The translations under genes and the position numbers were made by a program. DNA of 64,000 bases, from positions 643,556-707,555 of the forward strand of contig SSNU01000157.1 of assembly GCA_012064415.1 (NCBI GenBank). Reading direction: 5' to 3'. This DNA comes from Gyrodactylus bullatarudis. Lineage: Eukaryota; Platyhelminthes; Monogenea; Gyrodactylidea; Gyrodactylidae. Position 1 is the stretch's first letter, and the number at the start of each line of letters is the position of its first letter. The notes under the pieces are model-generated. The model saw only the letters and a program-made list of their open reading frames with translations. It had not been told where the DNA came from and searched no databases. Below are positions 1 to 13,200 of this stretch, one piece after another.

Positions 1-629
1 TAAATCATCATCATTTTTAAGGATGCTAAATTCAATGCCAGATGGGAGAAGTCATCGGATAAATTTGAACTTAGGTGTCATTCCAAAAAAATAAAATTTC
101 TGAAACATGAATTATTTTTGTATCAAGAGAAATCAGAAAATAGATCCTAACTAATAAAAATATTGATTTATTAAAGTAATTCAATTAAACAGTTCTGTTT
201 AGATTTTGTTGTGGAATCTGGTATATGCTCCATATTATAGAAGCTTTAAAACAATTCTTTATGAATTAACTTCCTCAAAAGCTTTTTGGATCATATCATA
301 CCCATCAGCAATATCAGGTGCATCATATCTTTTCTGAAGTCTTCGTTAATCCTTCTCGAGCGAGTTGAGCAACTATGATTTTGTTTTCTTGTTTCATGAT
401 TACAATCTCATTGCAGCGGATCTTAATTTAAATCAAAAAAGATGAAATTGATTGGCTCATTTTAGAATATATCCTGCAATATACCGTATATTGGACCCTC
501 AATTTGGATCATAAATAATTCATGTTTCAGAAATTTTATTTTTTTGGAATGACACCTAAGTTCAAATTTATCCGATGACTTCTCCCATCTGGCATTGAAT
601 TTAGCATCCTTAAAAATGATGATGATTTA
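1..629. repeat. Palindromic foldback element, truncated by window start
   Basis: Positions 1-113 and 517-629 are perfect reverse complements, separated by about 400 bases of unrelated AT-rich sequence. Similarity continues a few bases inward, and the left arm may extend beyond the window. Such long perfect terminal arms with no coding capacity inside fit a non-autonomous foldback or MITE-type transposon. No target-site duplication can be tested because the left flank is missing. It lies upstream of the first visible POLQ exon, probably inside an intron of that gene. Confidence 0.8.
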
Positions 630-1217
630 TTTGTTTGCTTTGGAGGTAGAGCAAGCCCTTTTCACAACTAGGATATGTTTGAGAAAATGATTTAAAAATA
701 ATTTTCCATAAATTTATGAGAAACTTTAACTCGATCTAGATAGATTAATTTGAGTATAAGACATACAGTAGATTATATGGTTCTGATCTAAAGAAAACGA
801 TCTTTACAATGGTGTAAAAATCAAGAAAAACTAATTCTTGAGATTCAAAACTCTTGCTGAGTCTACTTTAAAGTAATGATACAAAAATTTATATTTATTT
901 TGGGTGTAGAGAGGAAGGGGTTAATTTTCCACATCCATCTCTGGGGTATACCTGTATTTTGTAATTACTATATTTATATTAATATAAGTGTTTTATCCAA
1001 CAAAAAAAATCGAGGCCAATCTTTACCCCCAATAACTCTTCTTCGTATATCTCGGCTGTATGGGATGTATAAATGAAAATAAAACCACAATAAGTTCACT
1101 TATGCCACAGCTGACCAATCAAAAAACTAATAAGATAATTGAATTTTTCTTGGTTTTACCCGTTTTCTTGCAAGCGCAAGGATTAGTTGGATAATTCAAA
1201 ATCTATTCTCTTGATAG
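630..1217. other. Probable POLQ intron, no gene seen
   Basis: Between the foldback element and the first recognisable POLQ exon I see only AT-rich sequence. A 66-codon open frame at 876-1076 shows no family resemblance. The acceptor of the first visible exon is at 1216-1217. Confidence 0.5.
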
Positions 1218-4200
1218 ATAACACCAGTCAATATCGACACGGGTGGAGATATCTCATGGAAATGCTACTCTGAAATGTTTGAAAAGTTGTCTGAAGAAGA
1301 TGTAAATGTCGCCAAACTCATTGGTATCGACCATTCCTACATTTTCTGCAAAATGTCCGGCTCCTTAAAAGCTTCTCATTCCAAAAGGAATATGGAGCCA
1401 ATCTATCGGAGGTAAGTTTGTATGGTTTGTAAATACCTCTGTTACGAATCTACAGTTTTTTAACGCAATTATTTTTCATTGAAAATTAAATAATATTTTG
1501 ATCCAAAATGTGGCTATCCCTCAACCTTTTGCAGATAGAGTTTGTTTGAGTTTGAGCAATTATAGAGCTGGGATCTTTGCTTATTCCAGGATATTCTCTA
1601 TCGAATGGGCAGTAAAAAAGTATTTACTGAGCCATAAATTAATAATGACTTGGTCGAATTATCCATATGATAGAATAAAAACCATTGAATTATTTTTGGT
1701 ATAGATTCTTTGTTGCCATGGTACTGAATCAGCTAATCCAGGAGAAAACTTTGAGTGAACTAGTCACAATTTCCGGTTTCAACAAGGGACAACTTCAAAC
1801 ATTTCAGCAACGGGCAGCTCTCTACTCTGGAATGGTGACTACATTTTGTAATCGCCTTGGATGGATCCACTTGGAACGCCTATTCGCTGGCTTCCAATGG
1901 CGTCTGTGCTTTGGTGTATCACAAGAACTTATCGATCTACTCAGATTAGAGCCACTCCTCAATGCTCAGAGGGCTAGAGCTCTCTTCTCCGGGGGCATTA
2001 CCTCAGTCATCGAATTAACCAGAGCCAAAAGGAAAAACTTGATCCGCCTCTTACAACAGAGTAAACAGTTTAAGGAAACAGATGTCCCAGGTAATCAAAA
2101 AGAGTGAGCTTATTCATAAAATGTGTTTTTCAATAAAACTTAAAAATCTTTCTCCCTCCAGTGATCCAGATCTCATTGTTCTCGAAGATGGCCGAATTGT
2201 TGATGAATACGAGGCTAGCGACTTGCTTATTGAGAAAGCCAAAGAGATTATATCCCTAGATCTTGCCGCTGAGTATGGCGTGGAGTTGGCGGTAAGACCA
2301 CCACGGTCTACTGCCCCAGAACCGTCTAATAGTAAAGAACTCTCCGTTTCCATTCCACAAGTTTGTATTGAGTCTTCTACTGAATCAAGTCATCCAATTA
2401 GTAGTAAGACCGATTCAACCCAATCGGAAACCTCTTTGTATTCTCCGATTACCTCTCAGGGGGATACTGAGCCAATAACAAAGAAGGAAGATGTCAATGT
2501 CAACGAGCCTGTTGCAGAGCCCTCTTTGATTTTGAATGAGCCGATGAATGAGCCTGAATCCACCTCGAAAACATCCAGCACATCTCAGAATGTTCCTTCA
2601 ATTGACAACTCCAAGCTAACTCCACCCCTCTGTTCGAGTGATGAGAACAAGTCCAGCAGTACATTCAATGATTTCAAGTTTAGCCTTGTCGAGAATGAAA
2701 TGATCCATTTCAATGTAGACCTGGATAACATCATGGTTGCTGGGAACAAAGAAAAGTCCATTCATGAAAACGAATTCGAAGATTACGACATGGACGATTT
2801 TCTCAATGCAGAGTTCACTCAGACCTCATCTCTCATGAGAAAAGGAAACAATCCGAAAGAAGAAATCGGCAATACTGTAATTACACCAAGTAGATCATCG
2901 TCTGGGAGAAAAAGGCTGAGGTTATCTCTAGAGGCTCTCGAGAAGGAGGAAGCTGAACGGTCACCCAAGAAAAAGTTGCTCACCTCCTTAAAGACGTCGC
3001 ATATTGCCAGTACTCTTGACATGTTTGCAAAGAATGAGTTTAGTACGCCACTCAAACTAGAATTATCTTCGTCGTCTTTACTCACTCGTAAATCACTCAT
3101 CACTTCTGAAATGAATAATCATGGTGGTGATAGTAGTCTCAAGGAGAAGTGTCCATTAAAGTCAGACTGTTCCCTCTTCTCCGACGAGAGCGGCCTTTTC
3201 GATGTTGACATTGACAATATTTGCCAGCCTAGACAGGTGAGCTAAACGAATAATACCAATATAGATATTGGCATTGGGGTCTCCAGTGCTAATTCTCAAA
3301 ATATGAAATAGGGGAAAAGCAATTTGAATGAGCTTAAAAAATTAGTAGAGGGGCTCCTCTTCTTGATATAATTTCCTATATAAGTCACAATTGATGAGAA
3401 AGGCCATCGGAAATTTGATCTTTTGCTGATAATAAAGAATTCTCTGATAAACATTGAATATATAATATTAGCATTCTATATACATTTTGGCCACTCAGAA
3501 ACTAAAATCAAATATTTTATTCCAAAATTAAATCGCTTTTAGCGCTCAAAATTAAATAAAAACTAATATAATTTTTACAGATACCCATAAGGAATCAGAT
3601 CACAGTGGCAACTATTCACTCCGACCATAAAAATTATCCTGATATAAAACAGAAACTTGTGCGTACCTCCATGGGTAAAGCCTACCAAATATCAGTCCAC
3701 TTTGATTACAAAGTTTTCACAACCTCTGATGATGTAAGCCATTCTGAGGATGATTTAGTCTGGTTTGGAGGACCTGCAGGACGTCAGAGTCACGGAGGTG
3801 GCTTCGACTCAAACATCATTCTCAAATTGGACAAGATTTATTTAAATATGCTATTCCTAGATGGCACTGTTGATCGTAATGATTTCAATTACATACTTGT
3901 TCTCAACCTGTTTAATTCCAAAGATGAAATTATCGACCTATTCCTTGACCTATTACAAAAGAGTATTCGTATAATAACGGTTGATGTTAAATGGACTCTG
4001 CGTCTTCTCAGTGATCTACTCATGAGAGATTCCAAGAAGAAGCTAGTCTTTTTCAAGGAGAATCTATTCAAATTCACATCACCCACCTTACTATGGTGGC
4101 TGTACGACCCAGATGCTAGGATAACATCAAAACTTGGTGAATTAATAAGAGAAGATCTCATCTCTACTGACTCTTCCTATAACTTGGCTCTGGATTTCCT

Positions 4201-7200
4201 ATGCAACAAGGGTCATAATTCCGAGGTTCTCGTTCAAACTTCAAACTGGTCAACCCTTATCCTCAGTCCTATATCCTCCACGCATTCAGATTGTAGCAGT
4301 AGTCATGGAAGTGAATCAGACCTGGCCGAAAAGCCAAAGCTCACTCCATGCATCTCTGACCTTTGGCAATTGGGGATCAATTCCCGGGAAAATCCGTGCC
4401 CAGTCACTCACCTCAGGATGGAACATCGGCCAGATGAAGAAATCATCAACTCTATCCTCTGCTATTTAATATCAAAGTTGTACTTTGACTATCAAAAATT
4501 GGACATTATACCCTCAATTTCGTTAAGCTTGGAAGTGGAAACCCTCTGGTATATTGGCCTAATGGAATCTCACGGTTTCAGTATGTCTCCTTTATGCTTA
4601 ACCTTGCTTTAGCTATCAAATACGATGTCTTGATGAGATGTCAGGCTCGGCTGAAGAAGAGCATGCAAGTTATCAAAAATGCTTGCACAGAACTGGTTGG
4701 CACTGAATTTGACCTCGGCTCTCCTGCCCAAGTTTCAGATGTTAGTTTCAACTTTATACAATTCATCGCCAATTCATAGGCCAACCAAATGTCTTTTTCG
4801 TCTATTTTGTGGATTAACATTGGAGGTTTATTAAGCTTGAGTATCTTATTTAAAAGTTTTGGTGGTAAATAGTGCCGATTATCTTTGAAAATTTTATCTG
4901 AGTTAGTAGAAATATTCATTTCTTTTTCATTTCATTTCACCGGTTCTCATCAGACTCTTACACCGGCTTGATATCTATTCATACAATAATAAAAAGTTGA
5001 AAATCCTCTGATTGGACTAATGTGAATTGAAAGAATATCACAGGGAGGAGGGGTAGGACATCACTGAGTTCATTGTCTTTTCTTAAGAAAGGGATCCAGT
5101 TGTAACTGCCCACTACATTTTTTTCTTTTCACTTCTCGTTTTTTAATTTAAACACTTTTGATTCAGTGATAATTACAGGTTGAGTATCAATTTGATTATC
5201 AACTTCCGTTGACTTTTCTTGATTTGCATTTTCACCCTTAGCTGTAATTGTTACTGGGCATGAAGCGGGTCCAAATTTCAAGATTAATTGCAGATTAACA
5301 ACTTCAGTTGACTTGTCTTGGATAGCATGATTGTTCTCATCTTATTTAAAAGTTTCCTGATTTTTAATCCAAATAATTAAAATTAATTGCGAATCCCCAG
5401 TTTATCTCAGACACGATCTAAAATCAATGAAAAATCCGATTTTTTAATAACTTATAAGTTATAATAATTATTAGTAATAAGGCGGTAAAAATGCTATTTT
5501 TAATATGTTCATGAGCGATAAAATCTGATCAAAATGATAAATAGTATACTATTGTGAAAGTTTTGGTTTCTGAAATAATTTTTCTATTTCCCAACAAAAA
5601 CTATCTGATATCTTTATCTAGATTCTATATAATAAACTTCGTCTCCCGAACCCTGTTGAGACTAGTAAATCAACCAAAAAGATTTCCCAGATTTACCAAG
5701 CCTCAATGAGGGCGAAGAATAACTTCCTTCTCTTCAAAAGTGCCAAAGAACTCAACTCATCTGAGAACAAGAGAACCCTTTCCACTTCGAAAGAACAACT
5801 CCTCCTCATGACTCATCTTCATCCCTTGCCAGCCCTTATTATCGAATGGAGACACATAAAGGCTCTGATGGAACATTCATTCAATGGAATTGTAGCAGAG
5901 TGTGAAAGAATTTCTTTGAAAAATTGTGAAAAAGTGAGCCTACTTTTTAATCTCTCGATTCCCATGAAATGACTGGAGCTATAAAATAAAATGCCAAAAT
6001 GGTTCTTTATTCCATCCATTATAAAGCTAGTTATGATAGGAAGATGGAAATTTATTATTCCCAATTGTGTTTCATCATGAAATCGAATTTAATCGAAACA
6101 TTAAAATCAAATTATGACATACTTCAAATCTCCAAGTAGCGCCAAATTTACATCTTTTTTGAACTTTGAATTGAAATATTTTGTTGATCCAAAGTTGATT
6201 TTTAGGATCACGATTAGTAAATATGCTGAATCTCCCCATCATCGTGTGATCCCTGAAATATGACGAGTTTATTTAAACTTTTTTAGGGATAAAAGGTTTC
6301 CTTGTCTTATTGTGATTCTAAAAGAAAGAGTTCGAATAATGGGAATATGCCTCTAATTCGAGATTTGAATTATGTCATAAGCTAAATAAATTGATTCTTT
6401 CAAATTTTTTCTCTTCATATCGACCTTCTTCACCATATTAGCTTGAGAGTATTTTTAAGCTTCTAGTAAAGGGACAGACTACCTTAATATATACAGTCAA
6501 TAACCAAGAGAGTTTCAGGAATAGTAGAATGAAAAATCAGACGAAGAGTTTCATGAATAGTGGAATGATATGGTCTATTCTAAGATGTATAAGGCAATTA
6601 AATAATCAAAATTATTTAATTATAGTTTTCATCTACTCTTTAGTAGATGGGAAATTCAAAAAAAATCTACCTTCTTAGATGGGAACAAAAGAATCCTTAT
6701 TGAATAGAATTTCCATTAGAATCTCACTTATAATATTTTCATATCAATTTTAAGTCAAAGATTTTTATTGGTCACAAACTGATATATCTTTTCATTCCCC
6801 TTTCTAGGCTCCATTTCGAATAAGCTGTACCTATGACAACTATACGGCTACTGGTCGTCTTGTCTCAGTCCATCCAAACCTTCAGAGTGTCCCCAAGAAT
6901 TTTTCCATTGACTGGATCAAACTGAAAAGAAGACCAAAACCCTCGAAAGTTCTTGCAAAGAATACAAAAATTATTTTCAATGAAAACTCCGATTGGGCAG
7001 AATCAATAAAACATGTTCTTACAAAAATGTTACCCACTGAGGAGACAGTAAGTACTCATATGAGATTACCTTTTTTTCGATCTTAAGTTAATCGATATTA
7101 AGTTGGGAATATATGATTTTCAAAAAGAGTTCGTATGAAGGTTTTTAGGAATTCAAATCATATTTTGCCTTCGATCACCATTCGATGAAATAATTCTGAA

Positions 7201-10200
7201 TAAATATATTCTTGGTCAAAAGAATTTTTTCCAGGATCACAATTAGGTTAGAAAATCGATTATGCTAAATCAGTTCTAATTAAGCTTCGGGATATTCTCC
7301 TGTAAAAATCATTTCTATTAATTTACAGAAATCAATAATTTTAACCAGAAAGGCTTCTATATAGTTTTGATAATAATACCATGTTATTTGTTCATATATG
7401 CTCATATTTTGTAATCTTGTGGATCTAAACCAAAGTCAATATCTCGAAAAATACAGTACCTATCTGAATAGTGATTGAACAATAACAAGGACTCAAGACA
7501 ATAACTCCTGTACTAAATTACTTTGAACGACTGATGTTCTAGATATTCAGCTTCTTTTAAGCTCATCAGAAAAGTTTGAAAAATTTATTCTCTTGATAAA
7601 ATAACATCCTGAAGATAGAGTTGTTTACTACAAATCATTTACAGATTTTCAATCAATGAAATTTTAAAAATTCCCTCTAAATGAATGGGACAGAATCACA
7701 CCTTCATACTACCTTACCACTTTCATATCAATAAAAATATTCTTCTCCAAGTTGAATGAACTAGGAATCTTGCATCAAATTTTCTTGGATAAACTTTACT
7801 TTAGGGGCACCGGCCATATATATGTTACGTTCAATGTGTACACTCCATACAGTGTATACACTGACAGTCAGTGTATGCACTGACGGTACACATTGACCGT
7901 TTCTTATGAGACCCCCCTTTCTTATTATTATTTATCCCTCAAATTTTAACCAACTCTAAGTGAATATAAGATTTACAAATTAAAATATTTTCAGTAAATT
8001 CTTTTTGCTATATTGTTCTACAAGAAATAAGTTTTCTCACAGTCAAAAAATTTTCCTGATAGCTTCAAAAATAAGGAAGTTATGAAGATTTGAAAAATAC
8101 AGGCTTACGATAACAATNNNNNNNNNNNNNNNNNNNNNNNNNNNNNNNNNNNNNNNNNNNNNNNNNNNNNNNNNNNNNNNNNNNNNNNNNNNNNNNNNNN
8201 NNNNNNNNNNNNNNNNNNNNNNNNNNNNNNNNNNNNNNNNNNNNNNNNNNNNNNNNNNNNNNNNNNNNNNNNNNNNNNNNNNNNNNNNNNNNNNNNNNNN
8301 NNNNNNNNNNNNNNNNNNNNNNNNNNNNNNNNNNNNNNNNNNNNNNNNNNNNNNNNNNNNNNNNNNNNNNNNNNNNNNNNNNNNNNNNNNNNNNNNNNNN
8401 NNNNNNNNNNNNNNNNNNNNNNNNNNNNNNNNNNNNNNNNNNNNNNNNNNNNNNNNNNNNNNNNNNNNNNNNNNNNNNNNNNNNNNNNNNNNNNNNNNNN
8501 NNNNNNNNNNNNNNNNNNNNNNNNNNNNNNNNNNNNNNNNNNNNNNNNNNNNNNNNNNNNNNNNNNATATTGAAGAAGTCAAAAATTTTAAGTGTGACAA
8601 AACACTTGAAATTCCACTTTATTCGTCATGTTTTTTATGCTACTGTAAAACTTGAATAAATGAAGTTTCATAAACAAAATTGTTATCGTAAACCTGTATT
8701 TTTCAAATCTTCATAACTTCCTTATTTTTGAAGCTATCAGGAAAATCTTTTGACTGTGAGAAAACTTATTTCTTGTAGAACAATATAGCAAAAAGAATTT
8801 ACTGAAAATATTTTAATTTGTAAATCTTATATTCACTTAGAGTTGGTTAAAATTTGAGGGATAAATAATAATAAGAAAGGGGGGTCTCATAAGAAACGGT
8901 CAATGTGTACACTCAGTATACACTCGGGCATTCAGTGTATACACTGTACGGAGTGTACACATTGAACGTAACATATATATATGAATGACAATGTAGAAAT
9001 GACAACAGTAGAAAAACATAAAAAACATGATTAAATAATAAAAATCTTATAAATTTATCAAATACTCACAATTTAAGAATACACGAATAAAATTCCAAAA
9101 ATTGCATAATAATTGATAAACTAAGTTTATATTTTTCATAAAACCGGTCAATTTTAACAAATATCAATGAAAATAAAACTATTTTGTTAATTTGAATCAA
9201 AAAGCGCAAATACTAAATTAATTATAACATCATGTCATCCCTTAACGTTATTAAACCTGATAATGTTGAAAGCCTTACTATAATCACTCTTGCAAGAGCT
9301 TATGAAGATAAAAAGGCAATGGTCGAAATGTGTCAACGACTCAAACTCATTCCTCTAACTACATGTCTCACGAGGATTGTGATGGAGAAATGTATCTCGG
9401 AGAATACAGTTCATGTATTGATGGATATGTTTTTCGGTGCTCATCATGCAAAAGAAGAAAATCTATTCGAGATGGTAATTCTTATTAATTTATTTTTAAG
9501 GAATATTCTTCGCAAGATCACATCTTCCAATATGGAAAATCTTGTCAATTATTATAGAGTTGTATGCTACAAAGCTGATAACCTCAAGTTCATAACTTCC
9601 GAGTTGGAATTAACTGAGAAGACTGTTGTTGATTGGAGCAACTTTGTCCGTGATATATTTGTCGAATATATCAACAAAGCAAACAGCATTATTTTAGGTA
9701 AAGGCAAAGAAGTTCAAATAGATGAATCATGCTTCTGTCAGCGAAAATATCGTCGAGGCCACGTTTTAACAACTTCTAACAAATGGGTCTTTGGTGGAGT
9801 TGACGAAGATGGCAAAGTCTTTATGCAGACTGTAGAAAACAGGAAGAAAACAACATTAATGGAAATAATAAAACGAAGAATAGTTCCTGGCTCTATCATT
9901 GTCTCCGATGAACACAAATCATATAAGAAACTCAGTCAAGAGGGCTACGAGCATAAGACAGTGTGTCATAAATATGAGTTTGTGAATAGAGAAGGATATC
10001 ATACCAACCGTATTGAGTCCATATGGGGAGCAGCCAAAAGAGAGACTGGAAATGTTCGCAATAAAAGAAAAAATTATTAGATAGTTATCTGATGATGTAT
10101 TTATTCCGCAGGAACAATCCTGATAATATTTTTCAGGCTACCCTGCATGCAATTTCAGAAATATATACTTTTCAATAAGTATATTTATGTCCTAATAGAA

Positions 10201-13200
10201 CTTTCTTTTATTGGCCTAGAGATGTTATGGATTTTGAAAAAATATAGAAAAACTTAGATTTTAGTTAATGTTTATTTTATTTATTTATTTTCACGTTTTA
10301 TTTTTAGTGGTAATGAAAATTTTATTATATAAATTCACGGTGCCCCTTAAGTAAAGTTTAGCCATTTTCTTCAACTGGTGTAAGTAGGTGTAACATGTTC
10401 GAATTCTCAATGAATAAATTCTTTGCTTCTTGAATAAAATGAGATTCTTAATTCCTCATCAGTTAGTTTATCTATCAATAGGAAGGCTACTATTATTGAT
10501 TAGTTTTGAAGAGTTCTTGATATATTTCATCTTTCTCTTCAAGCTTTTCAAGCCAAGGTCAGCTTTTACCATAGCGGATACAGCCAAAAGCTGTCTGATT
10601 AGTGCTGACTTTTCCCAATTAGAATTACGCATCCTGGCCCACATGTCGAACGATAGAGAGTTGCATCTGCTTCTCAACGATCCAGCATCCAAGCAGGACG
10701 CTTTCCGTTTTGTAAGCCTTTCAAAAAATGCAAGCTCAAAATATTCTTGCTAAAATCACCCTTGATCCTTCAGCTAGCAGCGCACTGGTTCAAAAAGTCA
10801 GTCGATGAAATTACCGATGATAAACGTTCTCAAGCTAAGCAATTATGCTACGGCCTCATCTATGGAATGACACCCTACTCAATTGCCGCTGAACTCCAGA
10901 TTGAATTAGAGGAAGCAGAAGGTTTGATCTCCTCGTTTCTAGAAGCCTTCCCGAGTCTTTCTAATTATATGAACACAGTCGTTGAGAAAGCTCGAGAATG
11001 TGGTTGTATTACAACAATAAATGGCCGTTATCGACAACTACCACCTTTCAAAGATCCTGATAATAGGAAACCATCTGAAATTCAAAAGGCCGAACGTCAA
11101 GCAATCAACTCAACCATCCAGGGTAGTGCGGCTGATATTGCTAAAATGGCTCTAGTCCTTGTGATGCGTGAATTTTATCAAAAGTCACCTGAAACAACAT
11201 CAGTCTTTCCCGTCCTACATGTACATGACGAACTTATTTTCGAAGTGAGTTTTATTCTCAAGTATTTTCTCATTTTATTAATCTACTTACTTGCAAGTAG
11301 TTATTATCTAATTTATTAAAAATAGACATGACTTTACTTGACTTTAGTTGTAGACTAAATATTTCCATGGAGTCAATTCTACTAAATGAGTATGTATTTT
11401 AAATGCATCCCAAACTAATCATACGATAAGCTCTCCCTTTTTTCCTTTTTCCTCGTAAGCATTTAGACGTTGACTTGATTATGAAAAAGTGCATGAGAAT
11501 CTGATACTCGTTGAGCATAGCAGCAATGTTGCTTATTGCTTACGATGACCTTGCCTTTTTCTATCTACGCCTAGTTAGTTTTTTTTCAAAGCCTCTTCCA
11601 GATGTTTTTCCTTCTTCTTCAGTGGATAAGACGCTTGTAACCTGAACTCTCTTCAATTTTATCAAAAACCTTGGTATTCCTATTGGTCTAGTTCTGTAGA
11701 AAGTACTTGACTATCGAAACGTCTGAAAAATCTGATCTATTCTCTGTGGGAACAGACGTGGGAAAAATTAATTTTTTCATGGAGCTCTCTACCCTAAAGA
11801 ATGTTAACCAATCTCAGTGTTGAGAAAAGTCTTCAGCCAATAAGCAATTTTTCACGTTAGCCTGAATACCTTTATGAGATTAATTTACAACAACTTGCTA
11901 GTGAGCTAACGAGGCGGGTAGAAATTTTATGCCATTAAAAGGGTATCTTTGCAGCTACACTCATTACAAATTATTGGAACATTGAGAAGCACTCTTGATT
12001 CATTTAAGACGAAAATGATAAAGAGGAGAGTAGGCCAAATAAAAAACAAAAATCATACGTTTTTTTGAGTTTGTTCTCATATAGAAAATCTCTAATAAAA
12101 ATGATAGTTTTTGAACACCCGCCAAGATTTTTTCAATGGATTCTACTACGAAAAAGGATTTTTGAATAAAAACAGGGTTTATAGTAGAAATTGAGTCTTT
12201 TTCACATGTTGAAAGAAATTCCATAGGAAATTAGGTAATTTTTGATGATTTTTGTACATCAGAACATGAAAAATTTTCCTCTTCCAAAAATGTGTTTTTC
12301 TCGGTTAAAACACCAATTTTTTATTGATGCATTGGAACATTGTTCAGGAAAATTAAAATTTTGTATTGACCCAATTAAGAGCTAAATAAAATTTAAGATT
12401 ATATGTTCGAAATCTCTTTTTTATGGATTACAAAAATGAAGGATGAGTTGTTGATAGGAATGTGTTATATTACTCACTAGGCTAACCCCTTCCGAAAATC
12501 GATATTAGCAAACCATATTTTTTTTAGATCAGAATTTCACGATGAATATGCTAATTATTTTTGTCGTATCGGCCTATTAACAGATTAGCCCCTTTTGAGA
12601 TTTGAATTGCCCGACAAAGATTATTTGAATTTACGCCTCCGAACTGGAAGGACTCAACCAATTCAAGTATTTTTTCATCGAAGAATTTTTAGCCTACTAC
12701 TCTCTGTCTCTAGAAGAACTTTGATGCCCAAAGTAATTCAATCTATCATTCAATGTTTAATTATTAGTATTTCCAGACATTAAACCTCTCATAGTGGTCG
12801 TAGAATTTAGGTTTTCACTTTTTATACTTGATCTTATATAAAATAATGTTAAGAATTCATAGTATTATCATTTGAGTAGGTGTTTAAAATAGTTTGAAAA
12901 ATTTGTTACATCTCTGCTCCTTGCTAGATGTTAGAAATCAGAACAACCAAGTGTCAATTCACAGTAATAGCTTTGTTATTGTTTAATTTTACAATCTATT
13001 TGATTTGAGATAGCCAAGTTGATCAAAATCTCTCCAAAATATTTTTGATTCGCGGAAAATTGCTCAAAGTTATACTTATTAATATCAATTTTTCCAAATG
13101 GGGTTCACAAATCTTGGGTTGTTTATAACTCTTCACTAGTGTTTGTACGACCTTGGGATAGTTTCGAATTCTTACTTTTTTTGTATTCTAATAGCTCATC

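Larger units (their letters stand above)
7787..10363 (+). mobile_element. Merlin (IS1016-related) DNA transposon in a POLQ intron
   Basis: The terminal inverted repeats are 26 bp each (7787-7812 and 10338-10363), start with GG and differ at two positions. They are flanked by a perfect 8-bp target duplication, ATTTTCTT, at 7779-7786 and 10364-10371. The 8-9 bp duplication and GG-starting ends match the Merlin superfamily, as does the DDE transposase inside. The element is inserted in the POLQ intron in the sense orientation. Its 5' half holds a second long inverted repeat and an assembly gap, so the full length (about 2.58 kb including the gap) is uncertain. The clean ends and intact duplication suggest a fairly recent insertion, but the transposase reading frame is broken. 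Confidence 0.9.

Noticed and set aside
2114..2353. Minus-strand frame opposite POLQ exon 3, and similar shadows at 2819-3103 and 3889-4161
   Set aside because: Complement of well-supported coding sequence; no independent similarity.
8043..8600. 185-codon minus-strand open frame
   Set aside because: It is almost entirely the N run; the flanking residues are chance.
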